Shown piece by piece: positions 25,283 through 32,431 of a stretch of DNA of 32,431 nt. Positions within the stretch are counted from its first letter, which is position 1. Each line of letters opens with the position of its first letter. The notes below the pieces were generated by a model. It made no database searches, was not told where the DNA came from, and saw only the letters and a list, made by a program, of their open reading frames with translations. Position numbers and translations under genes: made by a program. The stretch is from Rhodospirillales bacterium (GTDB lineage Bacteria > Pseudomonadota > Gammaproteobacteria > Burkholderiales > Burkholderiaceae_D), in NCBI GenBank assembly GCA_903970305.1, contig CAJCID010000311.1, forward strand, positions 1-32,431, given 5' to 3'.

Positions 25283-26365
25283 CTAGGCAAGAGTTTGTTG
25301 GACCTCCTCCCACAGCGTGCGGACCAGATCGTAGGCTGGAACTGCTCGCGCCAGACTTGACGATTGTCCGGCCCAAGCTTGCATCTTCTGCACATCACCG
25401 TTACGTTGGGCTGCGGCGCGCATCGATGCGGTGAGCCCCCTTTGGACGGGATACGGCTGGATCGGAGGCGCGCTGTCACTTAGGGCCGCCCGCACATAAT
25501 CTGTCTTGATACTGCGACCTGCGCGACCGCTAAAGGCCCGGCTAACGATCGTGTCCTCAGGTGCGGTGTGGCCCAGCGCCCTGGCCCATGCCGGATGAAT
25601 GTCGGCTTCAGGACAGCGCAGGAAACCGGTCCCGATCTGAATGGCACTGGCGCCAAGGGCCAACGCCGCAACAATTCCGCGTGCGTCAGCAATCCCACCC
25701 GTGGCCACGACTGGAATGCTTACAGCATCGACCACCGCAGGCAGGAGTGCGAAGAGACCCACCTGCTGCGCTTCGGCATCCTGCGCGCTGAAACTGCCCC
25801 GGTGTCCGCCGGCCTCCATACCCTGTGCGACAACGACATCCGCCCCCGCAGCCTCGGCGGCGCGTGCCTCCGCGACCGTCGAAATGTTGGCCAGCCAGAG
25901 AATGCCTCGCTCCTTGAGCTGAACAACGAATTCAGCAGGATACAAGCCCATGACCGAGGAGACTGCGATCGGATTGCAGGCGAGCAGGGCCTCACACTGC
26001 GCCGAGAAGTCGGGTGGAGTCGCATTGCCCGCATCGGGTGCAACCGGCGGACCCCACGCGCCAAGAAACGCCCGCACCCTCTCTTCGGCGAGGGGATCTC
26101 GTGCAGGCGTCGGGTCGGGGATCCAGAGATTGACCTGGAACGCCTGGCAGCCGCCGCGTCGCACCTCTTCGGCCCAGGCAATGATCTGTTCCGGCTCCAG
26201 AAGAACGGCGCCGCAGGCAGCGAGCCCACCGGCTCTACCGACCGCGATCGACAGCGCCGGCGCCGGGACTCCGGCCATGGGCGCAAGAAGAATAGGAACT
26301 TCCAGGCCAAACCGATCACAGAAACTCCGGGCATGGGCCAGGCAGGAGCGCAGAACGGGACTCAT
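25283..26365 (-). CDS. Nitronate monooxygenase (2-nitropropane dioxygenase family)
   Basis: FMN enzyme of 360 residues with a TIM-barrel fold that oxidises alkyl nitronates such as propionate 3-nitronate to carbonyl compounds and nitrite. Motifs include PILLAPMAGVPAPALSIAVGRAGGLA at the first strands (FMN contact), VVAQGMEAGGHRGSF with the conserved His of the AGGHRG loop, VVATGGIADARGIVAALALGASAIQIGTGFL for phosphate binding, and SRAFSGRAGRSI. Upstream of ATG 26365 only a weak purine stretch is seen. It stands alone, with a 207-base gap from the gene upstream. Confidence 0.87.
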   Translation of the reverse strand: MSPVLRSCLAHARSFCDRFGLEVPILLAPMAGVPAPALSIAVGRAGGLAACGAVLLEPEQIIAWAEEVRRGGCQAFQVNLWIPDPTPARDPLAEERVRAFLGAWGPPVAPDAGNATPPDFSAQCEALLACNPIAVSSVMGLYPAEFVVQLKERGILWLANISTVAEARAAEAAGADVVVAQGMEAGGHRGSFSAQDAEAQQVGLFALLPAVVDAVSIPVVATGGIADARGIVAALALGASAIQIGTGFLRCPEADIHPAWARALGHTAPEDTIVSRAFSGRAGRSIKTDYVRAALSDSAPPIQPYPVQRGLTASMRAAAQRNGDVQKMQAWAGQSSSLARAVPAYDLVRTLWEEVQQTLA

Positions 26366-26572
26366 ACTCGAATTCTAGTCGGCCGGATCCCTCAAGGATA
26401 GTGTGCAAACGTCACATCCCCGTACTCGGGGCTTATCGAGGTTGACTCCCCACGCGGCCTTTTCTGTGGCGCGCAAATGTGCCGAGCAAAGAGTCTTCCG
26501 CAAGGTTGCCCGGCGGAATCGTTTCAGAGCGGCGGGTTTCGACCCAACGCACTACAAGTTCTCACCCCAAGC

Positions 26573-27772
26573 TCAAGGCGGCCCGAGGCTCTGCAGCACG
26601 TGCGCAGCGTTGGCATTTTGCGGATCGCGCTTGAGGGACTCGCCATAGTTCGTCAGAGCGCGCGCTCTGTCGCCATCAGCCAGGTATGCCTCGCCCAGGC
26701 TATCGTAGACATTGCCCGAGTCGGGGAAGGTTTCGGCATTGAGCTGAAAGATCCGAATGGCTGGTTTGATTTCCTTGGCCCGAAGGAGCTCGTATCCCAA
26801 CGCATTGAGTTCCTTCTCGTCAACTTCCTTTACACCTGCATTGGATCGCTGGAATTCGTGGAATTGATCTATGGCCTCGTCGATTCCACGGGTCGCGATC
26901 GTGGCCGAAAGAGTCTCAGCGATGGATTGCTCGCCTGGAAGTGCAGCCCGTAGAGTCGGTAACCATACGACCATCGTCGATACGACTATTCCCGCGGCCG
27001 TTACAAGGGTCAATAAGAACAATGCGCCTGCCATGGCGATCGTCTGTGTCTTCGTGCCGCGGGCTTGGACCTGCAGATAGCACTCCAACACGAGAAGCGG
27101 AATCAGGAAGCAGCCAAATCCGAGGAACGTGAGGAACGGCCCCTCGAATGTCGCGGGATCGTATCCGAAGGGACCCTGGAAGACGAGCAACGAGAACATC
27201 AGCCCGATCCGGAAGAACCAGACGCCGCTGACAACCAGAAAGAGCCTCAATGCCCATCTGCGGTGGATGCCAAACTCGCGCGCCAGTGCGTAGCGCAACG
27301 CCATTGCGGCGCAGACGAGAATCAATAGGGCGTTCACGCTGCTCGCGACATGCTCCGACAGGTCGCCTATGGCCCCGCGAAACCAGATCATGTACAAACC
27401 CGCCAGGCTAGCGACTGACGCAACGAGCAGGAATAGTCTCCCGTTCCAGCGATGGAAGGTTGGCGCGTCACGCCGGACTTGGGGGATGAGCTGAAGTGCA
27501 CCCGATACGATGATCGTCACTGCGGCGAGAACATGCGTGACGACAACGGCATTGCCCGTGGTCTCGCCGGGGATGTACCCATGCGTCATGAACCGGTTCC
27601 AGCTCAACCCATCTCCACGCAGGATGGCGCGACCGTAGAACAAGGCCACCGAAGAGACGAAGATCAATTGCCCCGTGATTGCAATCACAAGCCACAAACG
27701 GCTGATCCCGTTTAACAAGGCAGCGGGCGCAATGGGGGTTCTGACACCGTGTGACAGGGCTCCGGTACTCAT
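26573..27772 (-). CDS. DUF2306-type membrane protein with C-terminal TPR repeats
   Basis: Predicted inner-membrane protein of 399 residues. The N-terminal two thirds have about seven hydrophobic helices in the DUF2306 pattern (THVLAAVTIIVSGALQLIP, FHRWNGRLFLLVASVASLAGLY, HRRWALRLFLVVSGVWFFRIG). After a last helix near residues 243-270 comes a soluble C-terminus. It ends in at least one and probably two TPR units (ALGYELLRAKEIKPAIRIFQLNAETFP, YDSLGEAYLADGDRARALTNYGESL). AAAGGGGA precedes ATG 27772. It closes the GntR-ABC transporter operon, 39 bases after the permease, so it may work with that transporter; its function is unknown. Confidence 0.82.
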   Translation of the reverse strand: MSTGALSHGVRTPIAPAALLNGISRLWLVIAITGQLIFVSSVALFYGRAILRGDGLSWNRFMTHGYIPGETTGNAVVVTHVLAAVTIIVSGALQLIPQVRRDAPTFHRWNGRLFLLVASVASLAGLYMIWFRGAIGDLSEHVASSVNALLILVCAAMALRYALAREFGIHRRWALRLFLVVSGVWFFRIGLMFSLLVFQGPFGYDPATFEGPFLTFLGFGCFLIPLLVLECYLQVQARGTKTQTIAMAGALFLLTLVTAAGIVVSTMVVWLPTLRAALPGEQSIAETLSATIATRGIDEAIDQFHEFQRSNAGVKEVDEKELNALGYELLRAKEIKPAIRIFQLNAETFPDSGNVYDSLGEAYLADGDRARALTNYGESLKRDPQNANAAHVLQSLGPP

Positions 27773-27811
27773 GATTCCATCCCCTTTCTTGTGATCGGCT
27801 GACTCTGTAAG

Positions 27812-28741
27812 CTAGAAGGCTTCCTGATAGCGGCGAAGCCGCACCGCTGCAACCATGAACGCCGCCGCAATAGCCAGTCCAATCCAAAGTCCTGGGGTAC
27901 TCAGGAAACGGAGTGGATCAAGCTTCGAGACAGAATCGATCACGAAGCTTCCCTCTCCCTCGGTGGAAAATGCGTGGCTGAAGCCCCCGACAAGGCGGTA
28001 CTTGAGCGCGGATCCGATGTATGAGGTATGAAAGACAATCTTCTCAAGCAGGGCGATGGCCAAAGGGGGAAGGACGGCCCAGACAAAGCTCATTCGCTTT
28101 GCCCATCCAGAGACGAGCAGGAGCCAGCCGTACAGGGGCACGTACCAGAGCGCCATCACGAGAAGGACGTAGACCAGACCTATGGTCATGGGGATCCAGG
28201 GGATGAGCAGCCAAAGTTCTGCGGCACTCCTTCCGTGTACCAACAGTACGCCGCTGCTGAGCACCAGCATGACAAGCTGCGTGGCCACGATGATGACGAG
28301 TACGATGAGGGGCTGGATCACAACGGGGATGCTTGCCTTCGCAAGAACCGTCGTCAGATCAGAAACCGGCAGCGACTTCCAAAAGAGGATGCTGCGATCG
28401 CTGCGCTCGCCGTGGAGCGCTTCGAGGCTATAGAAGATGCTGACGATGACGGAAGTTATCAGGATCAGAAACGCAGCGAAGTGATAGGGTCTAGCCAACT
28501 CGGAGGACACCGAGAAGGAGTCCAGGTCGATTGCATCGCTCACTCTGCCGCTCAGGCCTGGCAATCTCAGCACAAAGATGACCAGTACGAGAGCGGCGGC
28601 GGCGAGAGGCGCGATGTAGAGAGAACGGTTCTCCCAGAGCTCACGACGGATTGACCAGTACAGGGGCCGGGTCGGTGACAGGGTCGCCGGAGAGGGAGCC
28701 CTGGACTCGGCATCGGGGGCTAACGCGGAAGGCGAGATCAT
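27812..28741 (-). CDS. ABC-2 type transporter permease
   Basis: Membrane subunit of 309 residues with about six hydrophobic segments. The N-terminus (YWSIRRELWENRSLYIAPL) leads into the first helix. Around residue 130 HGERSDRSILFWKSLPVSDLTTVLAK is the typical cytoplasmic segment of ABC-2 exporters. Its ATG overlaps the ATPase stop by four bases (ATGA), so translation is coupled. The order GntR-ATPase-permease resembles the ytrAB part of the B. subtilis ytr operon, which answers cell-wall stress; the substrate here is unknown. Confidence 0.87.
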   Translation of the reverse strand: MISPSALAPDAESRAPSPATLSPTRPLYWSIRRELWENRSLYIAPLAAAALVLVIFVLRLPGLSGRVSDAIDLDSFSVSSELARPYHFAAFLILITSVIVSIFYSLEALHGERSDRSILFWKSLPVSDLTTVLAKASIPVVIQPLIVLVIIVATQLVMLVLSSGVLLVHGRSAAELWLLIPWIPMTIGLVYVLLVMALWYVPLYGWLLLVSGWAKRMSFVWAVLPPLAIALLEKIVFHTSYIGSALKYRLVGGFSHAFSTEGEGSFVIDSVSKLDPLRFLSTPGLWIGLAIAAAFMVAAVRLRRYQEAF

Positions 28742-29613
28742 GAGTTGGCTCCTGCTACCGGATGGGAGTGCTCGCCCATCATCGCGACGAATAGATCGGC
28801 CAGTCCGGGTGTGCGGACCTCGCCGAGTTCGGCAAGCTTCTCGCGATCGCCGTTACCGAAGAGCAGGATGCTGCGTCCGAACACCTGACGTTCGTGCAGA
28901 GGATTCAATGCGCGAGCGGCCAGAAGGCTGTCAGCTTGCACCATGACTTCGACGTACTGGGATTCGAACTGGTCCATGCTGCAATTCAAGACCAGCCGCC
29001 CCTGGTTGACGAACACGACATCGGTCAGAACGTGCTGAATCTCTTCGACTTGGTGGGTCGTGATGATGATGGTTCTGCTCTTGTCATAGTAGTCGTTGAG
29101 CAGAGAATCGTAGAACTGCTTGCGGTAGAGAATGTCAAGGCCCAGTGTGGGCTCATCAAGTACAAGCAATCTGGCATCGATCGCCATGACGAGTGCCAGA
29201 TGCAACTGCGTCACCATACCCTTGGACAACTCCCGGATTCGGCTTGCGCGTTTGATGGCAGTCTTGCCAAGAAGAGCTTCTGCTTTGTGCCGGTCAAAGC
29301 GGGGGTGCACGCCAGCTAGGTAGTCCAGGGACTGCGCGACGCGCATCCAGCGGGGAAGGACCGCCACATCTGCGATGAAGCAGACGTCGCGCATCAGACG
29401 ATCGCGGTCCCTCCAAGGATCGAGTCCGAGGACTCTTAGCTGGCCCGCGTAGGGGGTGAGACCCAACATGGCCTTGAGCGCCGTGGTCTTTCCCGCGCCA
29501 TTAGGGCCAATGATTCCGACGATATGGCCTTCGTCGACGGTCAGGTCAACCCCGTCCAGGGCAACCGTCGAACCAAAAGACTTGCGCAGGCCGCGAGCTT
29601 CGATGCAGGTCAT
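28738..29613 (-). CDS. ABC transporter ATP-binding protein
   Basis: ATPase of 291 residues paired with the permease at 27812. It shows Walker A GPNGAGKTT, Q-loop-like region VCFIADVAVLPRW, a signature of the less common form LSKGMVTQLHLALVMAI, Walker B LLVLDEPTLGLD and a switch histidine in TTHQVEE. The C-terminal ~70 residues form an extra domain, as in YtrB/CcmA-like exporter ATPases. ATG 29613 is chosen because GAGGAG stands upstream; the frame back to 29718 overlaps the regulator. It starts 4 bases after the GntR stop. Confidence 0.92.
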   Translation of the reverse strand: MTCIEARGLRKSFGSTVALDGVDLTVDEGHIVGIIGPNGAGKTTALKAMLGLTPYAGQLRVLGLDPWRDRDRLMRDVCFIADVAVLPRWMRVAQSLDYLAGVHPRFDRHKAEALLGKTAIKRASRIRELSKGMVTQLHLALVMAIDARLLVLDEPTLGLDILYRKQFYDSLLNDYYDKSRTIIITTHQVEEIQHVLTDVVFVNQGRLVLNCSMDQFESQYVEVMVQADSLLAARALNPLHERQVFGRSILLFGNGDREKLAELGEVRTPGLADLFVAMMGEHSHPVAGANS

Positions 29614-29617
29614 GGGG

Positions 29618-30007
29618 TCACTCCTCCTCGCGAGTACGAGGAGGCGGCGCCTCGGCGATCGCAGCACCGAGGAGCTGCGCTGTGTCCAGACCCAGCCGAT
29701 GAATGGTCGCGTGCACACGTGGCCATTCCTCCATGAGGAATCTCTCGCGCTCCGATTGGAGCAGCAAGGCGCGCGCCCCCGAATTGACGAAGAGCCCGAG
29801 GCCGCGTCTTTTTTCCACGAGATTCTCGTCGACCAATTGCTGGTAGGCCTTCAGTACCGTCAAGGGATTGACCCGCGATTGCGCAGCGACCTGGCGTACC
29901 GAAGGCAGCGGATCGCCTTCGCTGAGCGTGCCTTCGAGAATCATGACGACGACCCGGTCGCGAATCTGCCGGTAAATGGGCTGACTGTCGTTCCATTCTC
30001 GTTCCAT
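29618..30007 (-). CDS. GntR-family regulator, YtrA type
   Basis: A 129-residue repressor-like protein. The N-terminal winged helix covers residues 8-75 (PIYRQIRDRVVVMILEGTLSEGD, LPSVRQVAAQSRVNPLTVLKAYQQL, LVEKRRGLGLFV). The short helical C-terminus of about 50 residues is the mark of the YtrA subfamily. It leads the ABC transporter operon, and a perfect palindrome lies 210 bases upstream over the predicted promoter, fitting autorepression. GGAA lies 8-11 bases before ATG 30007. Confidence 0.92.
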   Translation of the reverse strand: MEREWNDSQPIYRQIRDRVVVMILEGTLSEGDPLPSVRQVAAQSRVNPLTVLKAYQQLVDENLVEKRRGLGLFVNSGARALLLQSERERFLMEEWPRVHATIHRLGLDTAQLLGAAIAEAPPPRTREEE

Positions 30008-30130
30008 GGTGGGTTCCAGAAGTCCTAAACGCTAGGATTGCGCGCGATTGCTCGAGTCGATCATGCCGCTGCAGCTTTTCGGATCGGTTGCTTTGCACGG
30101 CGCGCGCCTTTCAAGAGATGTCGCACGAGC

Positions 30131-30162
30131 GGACTGACCCTTGGGCGGACTGACCCTTGGGC
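30131..30162. repeat. Perfect tandem 16-bp duplication
   Basis: GGACTGACCCTTGGGC occurs twice head to tail with no mismatch, in the leader between the GntR start and its predicted promoter. It may be a recent slippage duplication. Confidence 0.85.
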
Positions 30163-30216
30163 CCTAACGAACCAGGCCACTCGGGCAGGGTCGTGAGACG
30201 TCCGCTAAGAGATCCT

Positions 30217-30256
30217 GTGTTATACATAACTATAACACCAACTCATTGGCATGCAA
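30217..30256 (-). promoter_or_regulatory. Palindromic operator and promoter of the GntR-ABC operon
   Basis: GTGTTATA (30217-30224) and TATAACAC (30231-30238) form a perfect inverted repeat with a 6-bp spacer. On the minus strand TTGCAT (30251-30256) and TATAGT (30229-30234) make a -35/-10 pair with 16-bp spacing, and the -10 lies inside the palindrome. A YtrA-like repressor bound here would block transcription. The predicted leader would be about 215 bases. Confidence 0.6.
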
Positions 30257-30419
30257 GTAGCTGTTGAGGGCCTCACAGGATGTCGCTTCGCGTCGGGATC
30301 AGGGGGCCGAGCGTAACTGCGCAAGCTTGGGGCACCGAGTTGGTCGTCTGAGACCTTGGGTAGTGCTCAAACCTGCCGATAGGGAGATCAACACACTCGT
30401 CCCTAATGGTCCCGCCCCT

Positions 30420-30677
30420 ATGAACCCTAAGCAACGCGATTCGCTTCACGAAGCCCAGTCGATCGTCCTGGCGTATCGACCGTATGAGGACAAGCACGCG
30501 CTGTGCGTCGGGGAGCTAAAAGCCAAGATTTCCGAGATCCTCGAGCAGGAGTTATCCAAGGATGAGTCGAGCGGAAGGGACAGCGTGGTCGATCTGCTCC
30601 GGCTGGTTCGAGCCGAGCTCGCTAGAAATTTCCCGGACGCTGAGGTACCGACGTTTCGCCGTAGGGTGCTTCACTAA
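30420..30677 (+). CDS. Small hypothetical protein
   Basis: An 85-residue open frame from ATG 30420 with two probable amphipathic helices (YEDKHALCVGELKAKISEIL and SGRDSVVDLLRLVRAELARN). The composition is protein-like, but no ribosome site is visible and no family was recognised. A longer in-frame start near 30264 has shadow-like composition and is not used. It may be spurious. Confidence 0.4.
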   Translation: MNPKQRDSLHEAQSIVLAYRPYEDKHALCVGELKAKISEILEQELSKDESSGRDSVVDLLRLVRAELARNFPDAEVPTFRRRVLH

Positions 30678-30850
30678 ACGGTCCTGGTCCAGCCCAGAGC
30701 CTGGTACCCCAGAAGTCCCAGGGCCTGATTTCGGGGCCCAGCCGACGGCGTGCGTGAGTCACTTCGACTCACAAGAGCGCACTCTCGCCCCGACTCACTG
30801 AAAGCGAGCCGACAGGATGGTCGCGCCGTCTGGGCTGGTGCACGCTTTCC

Positions 30851-30904
30851 TTGACATGCAGGTATTTACCTGCCTAAAATGTGGACATGCAGGTTTTTAC
30901 CTGC
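30851..30904 (+). promoter_or_regulatory. arsR-type promoter with two palindromic operators
   Basis: TTGACA (30851-30856), 18-bp spacer, TAAAAT (30875-30880) form a strong promoter. GCAGGTA-TT-TACCTGC (30858-30873) fills the spacer; GCAGGT-TTTT-ACCTGC (30889-30904) covers the transcription start. The palindromes are 31 bp apart, about three turns, on one face of the helix. Confidence 0.8.
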
Positions 30905-30934
30905 CTAAAGAGGACCCGGATTCAAGGAATTTCG

Positions 30935-31252
30935 ATGAAGGAGATCGACAAGGTGTTCAAGGCCCTAGCCGACCCCAGCCGCCGCGAGTTGCTCGATCGT
31001 CTCTACGCCAGAAATGGACAGACGTTGAGCGATTTGTGCCAAGGGCTCGACATGGCGCGCCAGTCGGTGACGCAGCACCTGGGTCTGCTCGAAGAGGCCA
31101 ATCTCATCTCTGTCCAGCGGCAGGGACGGGAAAAGCTCCACTACTTCAATCCCGTTCCCATTCACGACATTTATGAGCGCTGGATTCGGAAATTCGAACA
31201 GGAGCGGCTCGAAGCCCTGCACCAGTTCAAGGCCAATCTCGAAAGGAAATGA
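30935..31252 (+). CDS. ArsR-family transcriptional regulator
   Basis: A 105-residue winged-helix repressor. It has the family opening VFKALADPSRRELLDRLY, the recognition region LSDLCQGLDMARQSVTQHLGLLEEANLI and the wing VQRQGREKLHYFNPVPI. No metal-binding CVC or His/Cys cluster is seen, so it belongs to the non-metal ArsR group usually found with SRPBCC proteins. ATG 30935 has AAGGAA 6-11 bases upstream. A GTG at 30881, which lies before the predicted transcription start, is rejected. Its stop overlaps the next ATG by four bases, so the pair is coupled, and paired palindromes upstream suggest autoregulation. Confidence 0.92.
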   Translation: MKEIDKVFKALADPSRRELLDRLYARNGQTLSDLCQGLDMARQSVTQHLGLLEEANLISVQRQGREKLHYFNPVPIHDIYERWIRKFEQERLEALHQFKANLERK

Positions 31253-31692
31253 CCATGACCACGGAGAAGTTCGTCTATGTGACCTACATCGCCACGACCC
31301 CGCAGAAGGTCTGGAGTGCCCTACTCGAAGGGGACTTGACGCGCCAATATTGGAAACACGAAAACGTCTCCGATTGGAGACCGGGCTCCAGCTGGGAACT
31401 GGTTGCCGACGACGCAAAACGCACCATGAAGCACGTTGGCAAGGTGTTAGAAGCGATTCCGAACAGGCGCCTGGTTCTGACCTGGGGCGATGTCGGCCAG
31501 GCCTCGGAAGCGAGCAAGCATTCTCGCGTTGCCATGGATCTCGAGATGGTGGGTGAGACGGTGCGCCTGACTGTGACGCACGACGAGCTCACGCCCGAAA
31601 TGCAGGTCAAGATCACTTATGGATGGCCGTGCGTGCTGTCCAGCCTCAAATCATTCCTCGAAACAGGTCGCCCGCTCGAGATCTTTGCCTGA
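31249..31692 (+). CDS. SRPBCC (AHSA1-type) domain protein
   Basis: A 147-residue START/Bet v1-like protein with a hydrophobic ligand cavity. Typical features are VYVTYIATTPQKVWSALLEG at the N-terminus, RQYWKHENVSDWRPGSSWEL, KVLEAIPNRRLVLTW and VRLTVTHDEL. It starts within the ArsR stop (ATGA); a second ATG two codons on is equally possible. In many bacteria such ArsR-SRPBCC pairs respond to small hydrophobic molecules; the ligand here is unknown. Confidence 0.9.
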   Translation: MTMTTEKFVYVTYIATTPQKVWSALLEGDLTRQYWKHENVSDWRPGSSWELVADDAKRTMKHVGKVLEAIPNRRLVLTWGDVGQASEASKHSRVAMDLEMVGETVRLTVTHDELTPEMQVKITYGWPCVLSSLKSFLETGRPLEIFA

Positions 31693-31743
31693 CTCATATT
31701 CAGATCCTAGCAACCTGCGCCTCTTCCCCCGAAGGAGTTCACC

Positions 31744-32181
31744 ATGCCTGACATTCTTCACCGCGTCGGCATCGACGCCAAACCTGATCAAGTATTCGAC
31801 GCGCTCACAACGATTAAAGGGATCCGCGGATGGTGGGCCAGCACCGCAAGTGGCAGCGCGGCAAACGGCGGGCTCACCCATTATGGTTTTTGCGACATGC
31901 TCGTGACCGCCGCTGAACCCGGCAAATTGGTGCGCTGGCGCTGCACGGCCGGCCCCGAAGAGTGGATCAATACCGACGTCATCTTTGGGCTTGAATGGAA
32001 AGAGGGCCAGACGTACGTTCTTTTCAAGCATGCGAACTGGAAAGAGCCGGTCGAGTTCATGCACCACTGTAGTACCAAGTGGGCGACCTTCCTGTTAAGC
32101 CTGCGGGATTGGGTGGAAAGGTCAGCCGGGCATCCTCTTCCAGAGGACCTGAAGATTGAGGTCAATGAGGGAATGAGATGA
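31744..32181 (+). CDS. Second SRPBCC domain protein
   Basis: A 145-residue START-like protein of a branch different from its neighbour: ILHRVGIDAKPDQVFDALTTIKGIRGWW, EPGKLVRWRCTAGPEEWI, FGLEWKEGQTYVLFKHANWKE, then HHCSTKWATFLLSLRDWVE. AAGGAG lies 7-12 bases before ATG 31744. It follows the first SRPBCC gene after 51 bases and probably shares its transcript. Function is likely ligand binding or transport, not defined. Confidence 0.88.
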   Translation: MPDILHRVGIDAKPDQVFDALTTIKGIRGWWASTASGSAANGGLTHYGFCDMLVTAAEPGKLVRWRCTAGPEEWINTDVIFGLEWKEGQTYVLFKHANWKEPVEFMHHCSTKWATFLLSLRDWVERSAGHPLPEDLKIEVNEGMR

Positions 32182-32251
32182 TGACCGCAGCGGCCTGGGG
32201 AGGAACGGGAAAAGGACTTGCTGCCCGAGTTGAAAGTGCACGTCGCTCTTG

Positions 32252-32280
32252 GCAACCAAGCGTGCAACCAAGCGTGCAAC
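32252..32280. repeat. Short tandem repeat before the insertion element
   Basis: The 12-bp unit GCAACCAAGCGT occurs twice and is followed by a partial third copy (GCAAC). It lies in the non-coding space after the second SRPBCC gene. Confidence 0.7.
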
Positions 32281-32348
32281 CCATGAGCTTCCCCGGGAAT
32301 TTCGGATACCAAGGGTAATGCCTAAAATGGCAACCTTGGAGGTCCAAA

Positions 32349-32431
32349 ATGGTGAAGATTCCGAAGGCGGAGTACACGCACGAGTTCAAGCTCGGGGCGG
32401 TAAAACGTGTGCAGGATGGTCGAACGGTCGC
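32349..32431 (+). mobile_element. IS3-type transposase orfA, 5' fragment cut by the window edge
   Basis: The first 27 codons read MVKIPKAEYTHEFKLGAVKRV and on to a VQDGRTVA-like end, matching the start of IS3/IS911-family OrfA proteins (the Y-T-x-E-F-K-x-x-A-V-x motif that opens their helix-turn-helix). The frame runs off the right edge. The terminal inverted repeat expected upstream could not be identified. Identification rests on a short stretch. Confidence 0.6.

Noticed and set aside
24965-25376. Two minus-strand frames in the gap before the nitronate monooxygenase gene
   Set aside because: No ribosome sites and no recognisable family; the second overlaps the 3' end of a real gene in another frame.
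26418-26431. CCCCG-TACT-CGGGG hairpin as terminator of the DUF2306 gene
   Set aside because: It lies about 140 bases beyond that stop and near the next gene's start, the stem is only 5 bp, and there is no T-run.
30131-30162. Tandem 16-bp copies as a CRISPR or regulatory array
   Set aside because: Only two copies with no spacer; simple slippage explains them.

Overview
The window is high-GC, gene-dense DNA, probably from a betaproteobacterium of the Burkholderiales/Rhodocyclales type. That placement is inferred from the aerobic benzoyl-CoA (box) cluster with a BoxR regulator, an ssu sulfonate cluster next to a SufS-like desulfurase, and the general gene style. No rRNA, tRNA, CRISPR array or phage module was found. 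The only mobile-element trace is the start of an IS3-type orfA at the right edge.

Region 1 (1-10716) is an organosulfur block. A cysteine desulfurase with a Pro/Ala-rich N-terminal extension, open at the left edge, has the look of a family 2A encapsulin cargo enzyme. It converges with a CysB-like LysR regulator. Upstream of that regulator, on the minus strand, lies ssuE-ssuA-ssuD-ssuC-ssuB (FMN reductase, binding protein, FMNH2-dependent monooxygenase, permease, ATPase). Divergent from ssuE are a second, Tat-type sulfonate-binding protein and an EthA-like Baeyer-Villiger monooxygenase, then a small membrane protein. Together these would import sulfonates, release sulfite and oxidise organosulfur or ketone compounds, with the desulfurase handling cysteine sulfur.

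Region 2 (10755-18611) is the box pathway. Benzoate-CoA ligase and a DUF4863 cupin-like protein run leftward; boxR, boxC, boxB and boxA run rightward. BoxR is a HTH plus shikimate-kinase-like regulator. Three TGCA-N6-TGC boxes each coincide with a predicted -10 hexamer, at boxR, at the divergent ligase operon and at boxC; a fourth lies in the boxC leader. This fits BoxR repressing the whole locus until benzoyl-CoA is present. boxD and a benzoate transporter are not in the window.

Region 3 (18638-26365) holds mostly single minus-strand genes: a BLUF-like protein lacking the photoactive Tyr and fused to a GTPase-like domain without a P-loop; a secreted phosphoesterase; a Tat-type multicopper oxidase; an unknown 166-residue protein; and a nitronate monooxygenase. 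Intergenic gaps here are large, and one contains four tandem 10-bp repeats.

Region 4 (26573-32431) contains a GntR(YtrA)-ABC ATPase-ABC permease-DUF2306/TPR operon with a perfect palindrome at its predicted promoter. It is followed by a small unknown ORF and an ArsR-SRPBCC-SRPBCC operon whose promoter carries two near-identical palindromes 31 bp apart. The IS3-type transposase start follows at the edge.
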